From an uncultured bacterium (GTDB lineage Bacteria > Bdellovibrionota_C > UBA2361 > SZUA-149 > CALKYB01): DNA of 14,863 nt. The notes under the pieces are model-generated. The model made no database searches and was not told where the DNA came from. It saw only the letters and a program-made list of their open reading frames with translations. The translations under genes and the position numbers were made by a program. Location of the stretch: positions 1-14,863 of the forward strand of contig CALKYB010000147.1 in NCBI GenBank assembly GCA_938003565.1. The letters run 5' to 3'. Each line of letters opens with the position of its first letter. Position 1 is the first letter of the stretch. Shown here piece by piece: positions 13,689 to 14,863 of this stretch.

Positions 13689-14863
13689 ATGGTTATTCGG
13701 GGAAAGACAAATTCAATTTTAGCGCTAGGGCTAAGCTTACTTTTTACTATGTTCACTCCACTTGGAGGCAGTTCACTTTCGTGGGCTGAAGAAAGATGCG
13801 AGGCATGCCAATCTTTCAAATTAGAGGAACTACTTGAGATTGCTCTAAAGGACAATACTAGTGTCCAGATCTCCCAGGCTTCCATCAAAAGACTCGAAGG
13901 CAAGCTTCTAGCAGCAAGGTCAAACTTCTTTCCAGATCTTATTGTTGATGCTGAGCTAGGATTCAACAACATTAACGATGCCTTGGACTCCACAGAATAC
14001 TCCACAGAAAACTGGGAAGTCTCTCTTCTCGCCAATCAAAAACTATACACTGGTGGCAGAAACTCCTCTACTTTAAAAAAAGCTAAAGCTCTAAAGAAAG
14101 CTGAAAAGCTACGACTTGAATCGGTAAAAAATGAAATAAGTTTTCAGATTAGAGAAAGGTTTATAAGACACATTGCCTTTAAGCAGAAAATCGAGCGTAA
14201 CATATCACTTAGCAAAATTATTAAAAGGGAACTATCTAAGGAGAAACTAAGGAATAAGCTGGGCAAAAGCCCGGAAGTATTCTTACTACGACTGGAACTT
14301 GCTCTTCAAAAACTACGCTCAGAAATCGTCTCTCAACAGGAGCTAGCCAGCTCTCTAAAACGACAGGTTCTTGAAATAGTGGGGTTGGAGTATGACTTTG
14401 GAAAACTGGATCACTCTAAAATAAATTTTATTGGTAAACTTTCAAATTCAACTTCGACACTCGAAATTCGCAAACTTTTTGCGGAAGCACAGAAAAATAG
14501 AATTGAAATCGAGAGATTCAATAAGCTAATTGAGGCGGCAGAACACGAAGAAGGTGCCCTAAACTCAAAATTACTTCCTGACGTTTCTCTTTTTGCGGGT
14601 TATGAAATAGAAAAAGAAAACGACTTCAACAACTTAGAAGATAAAGGCAACTGGAAAGCTGGCATCAGTATAAATTGGAAAATTTTTGATAGCCAAGAAA
14701 CTAAAGGCTTAGTAGACGCAGCAAAAGCAGAAACCAAAATTCGAAAATTGCAAAAAAGAGAACTACTTCTTAAAATGGGAAGAGAGGTAAGAAAGGCTTA
14801 CGATCTGAGCCTCGAAGCAAGGAGTTTAGCAACAAACTCTTATAAAATTGAAGAAAAAGCGAA
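13689..14863 (+). CDS. TolC-family outer membrane efflux protein (partial)
   Basis: The first 391 codons of a TolC-type protein are present; the 3' end lies outside the window. Such proteins form trimeric outer-membrane channels with a long periplasmic coiled-coil tunnel and dock to adaptors like the one at 4556. A signal peptide spans about residues 1-33 (ending SWA). The outer membrane efflux repeat is visible twice: LEELLEIALKDN with later FFPDLIVDAELGF and NQKLYTGGR (46-124), then LLPDVSLFAGY and WKAGISINWKIFDSQETKG, each followed by long charged helices. The mature N terminus contains a C37-E-A-C40 pair, unusual for the family. ATG 13689 is the best start by signal peptide shape; GTG 13683 is possible, and there is no good ribosome site. 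Its sigma-54 promoter separates it from the upstream gene. The substrate is unknown. Confidence 0.88.
   Translation, partial: MVIRGKTNSILALGLSLLFTMFTPLGGSSLSWAEERCEACQSFKLEELLEIALKDNTSVQISQASIKRLEGKLLAARSNFFPDLIVDAELGFNNINDALDSTEYSTENWEVSLLANQKLYTGGRNSSTLKKAKALKKAEKLRLESVKNEISFQIRERFIRHIAFKQKIERNISLSKIIKRELSKEKLRNKLGKSPEVFLLRLELALQKLRSEIVSQQELASSLKRQVLEIVGLEYDFGKLDHSKINFIGKLSNSTSTLEIRKLFAEAQKNRIEIERFNKLIEAAEHEEGALNSKLLPDVSLFAGYEIEKENDFNNLEDKGNWKAGISINWKIFDSQETKGLVDAAKAETKIRKLQKRELLLKMGREVRKAYDLSLEARSLATNSYKIEEKA

Noticed and set aside
13631..14035. A 134-codon open frame on the minus strand
   Set aside because: It lies opposite the start of the TolC-family gene, whose signal peptide and outer membrane efflux motifs are clear; the minus frame shows no recognisable domain.

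Overview
The window comes from a Gram-negative bacterium of moderate to low G+C content. It encodes a TolC-type outer membrane channel, a periplasmic adaptor, and two secreted or envelope proteins with large extracytoplasmic parts. I cannot place it taxonomically; a Proteobacteria- or Bdellovibrionota-like lineage is a guess. All genes lie on the + strand and read as one surface-glycan and secretion locus. No rRNA, tRNA, CRISPR array, transposase or insertion sequence was seen.

Layout. Positions 1-398 hold no convincing gene but many short inverted repeats. Then come: a stand-alone response-regulator receiver (399-758); a polyprenyl-phosphate-type GT2 glycosyltransferase fused to a second, NtrC-like receiver (899-2287); a hairpin; a GT4 glycosyltransferase (2359-3591); a flippase-like LPG-synthase_TM membrane protein split by an in-frame TAG (3585-4562); a HlyD-type adaptor (4556-5929); an unrecognised membrane protein with a helical, TPR-like tail and no internal methionine (5947-7239); and a 1137-residue protein with periplasmic jelly-roll-like domains fused to an ArnT/PMT-type GT-C transferase (7236-10649). 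The 2359-10649 genes are tightly packed, several with start/stop overlaps, and look like one operon. A separate unit encodes a 901-residue secreted protein with calcium-binding thrombospondin-3-type repeats and DUF4114-like domains (10822-13527). After two terminator-like hairpins, a TolC-family gene begins at 13689 and runs off the window.

Regulation is the most distinctive part. Sigma-54 (-24/-12) promoters with the correct GG-N10-GC spacing stand before the GT2-receiver gene, the secreted-protein gene and the TolC gene, and a weaker one stands before the first receiver gene. The three stronger promoters each have a TTGTA-N5-TACAA palindrome (one copy with one mismatch) centred about 75-94 bp upstream of the predicted transcription start. 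That arrangement fits a shared enhancer-binding activator. The working model is that a sigma-54 activator switches on glycan synthesis, adaptor/TolC export and a calcium-binding surface protein together, while receiver domains, one on the glycosyltransferase itself, add phosphorylation control. The activator and the inner-membrane transporter that would partner the adaptor are not in this window.
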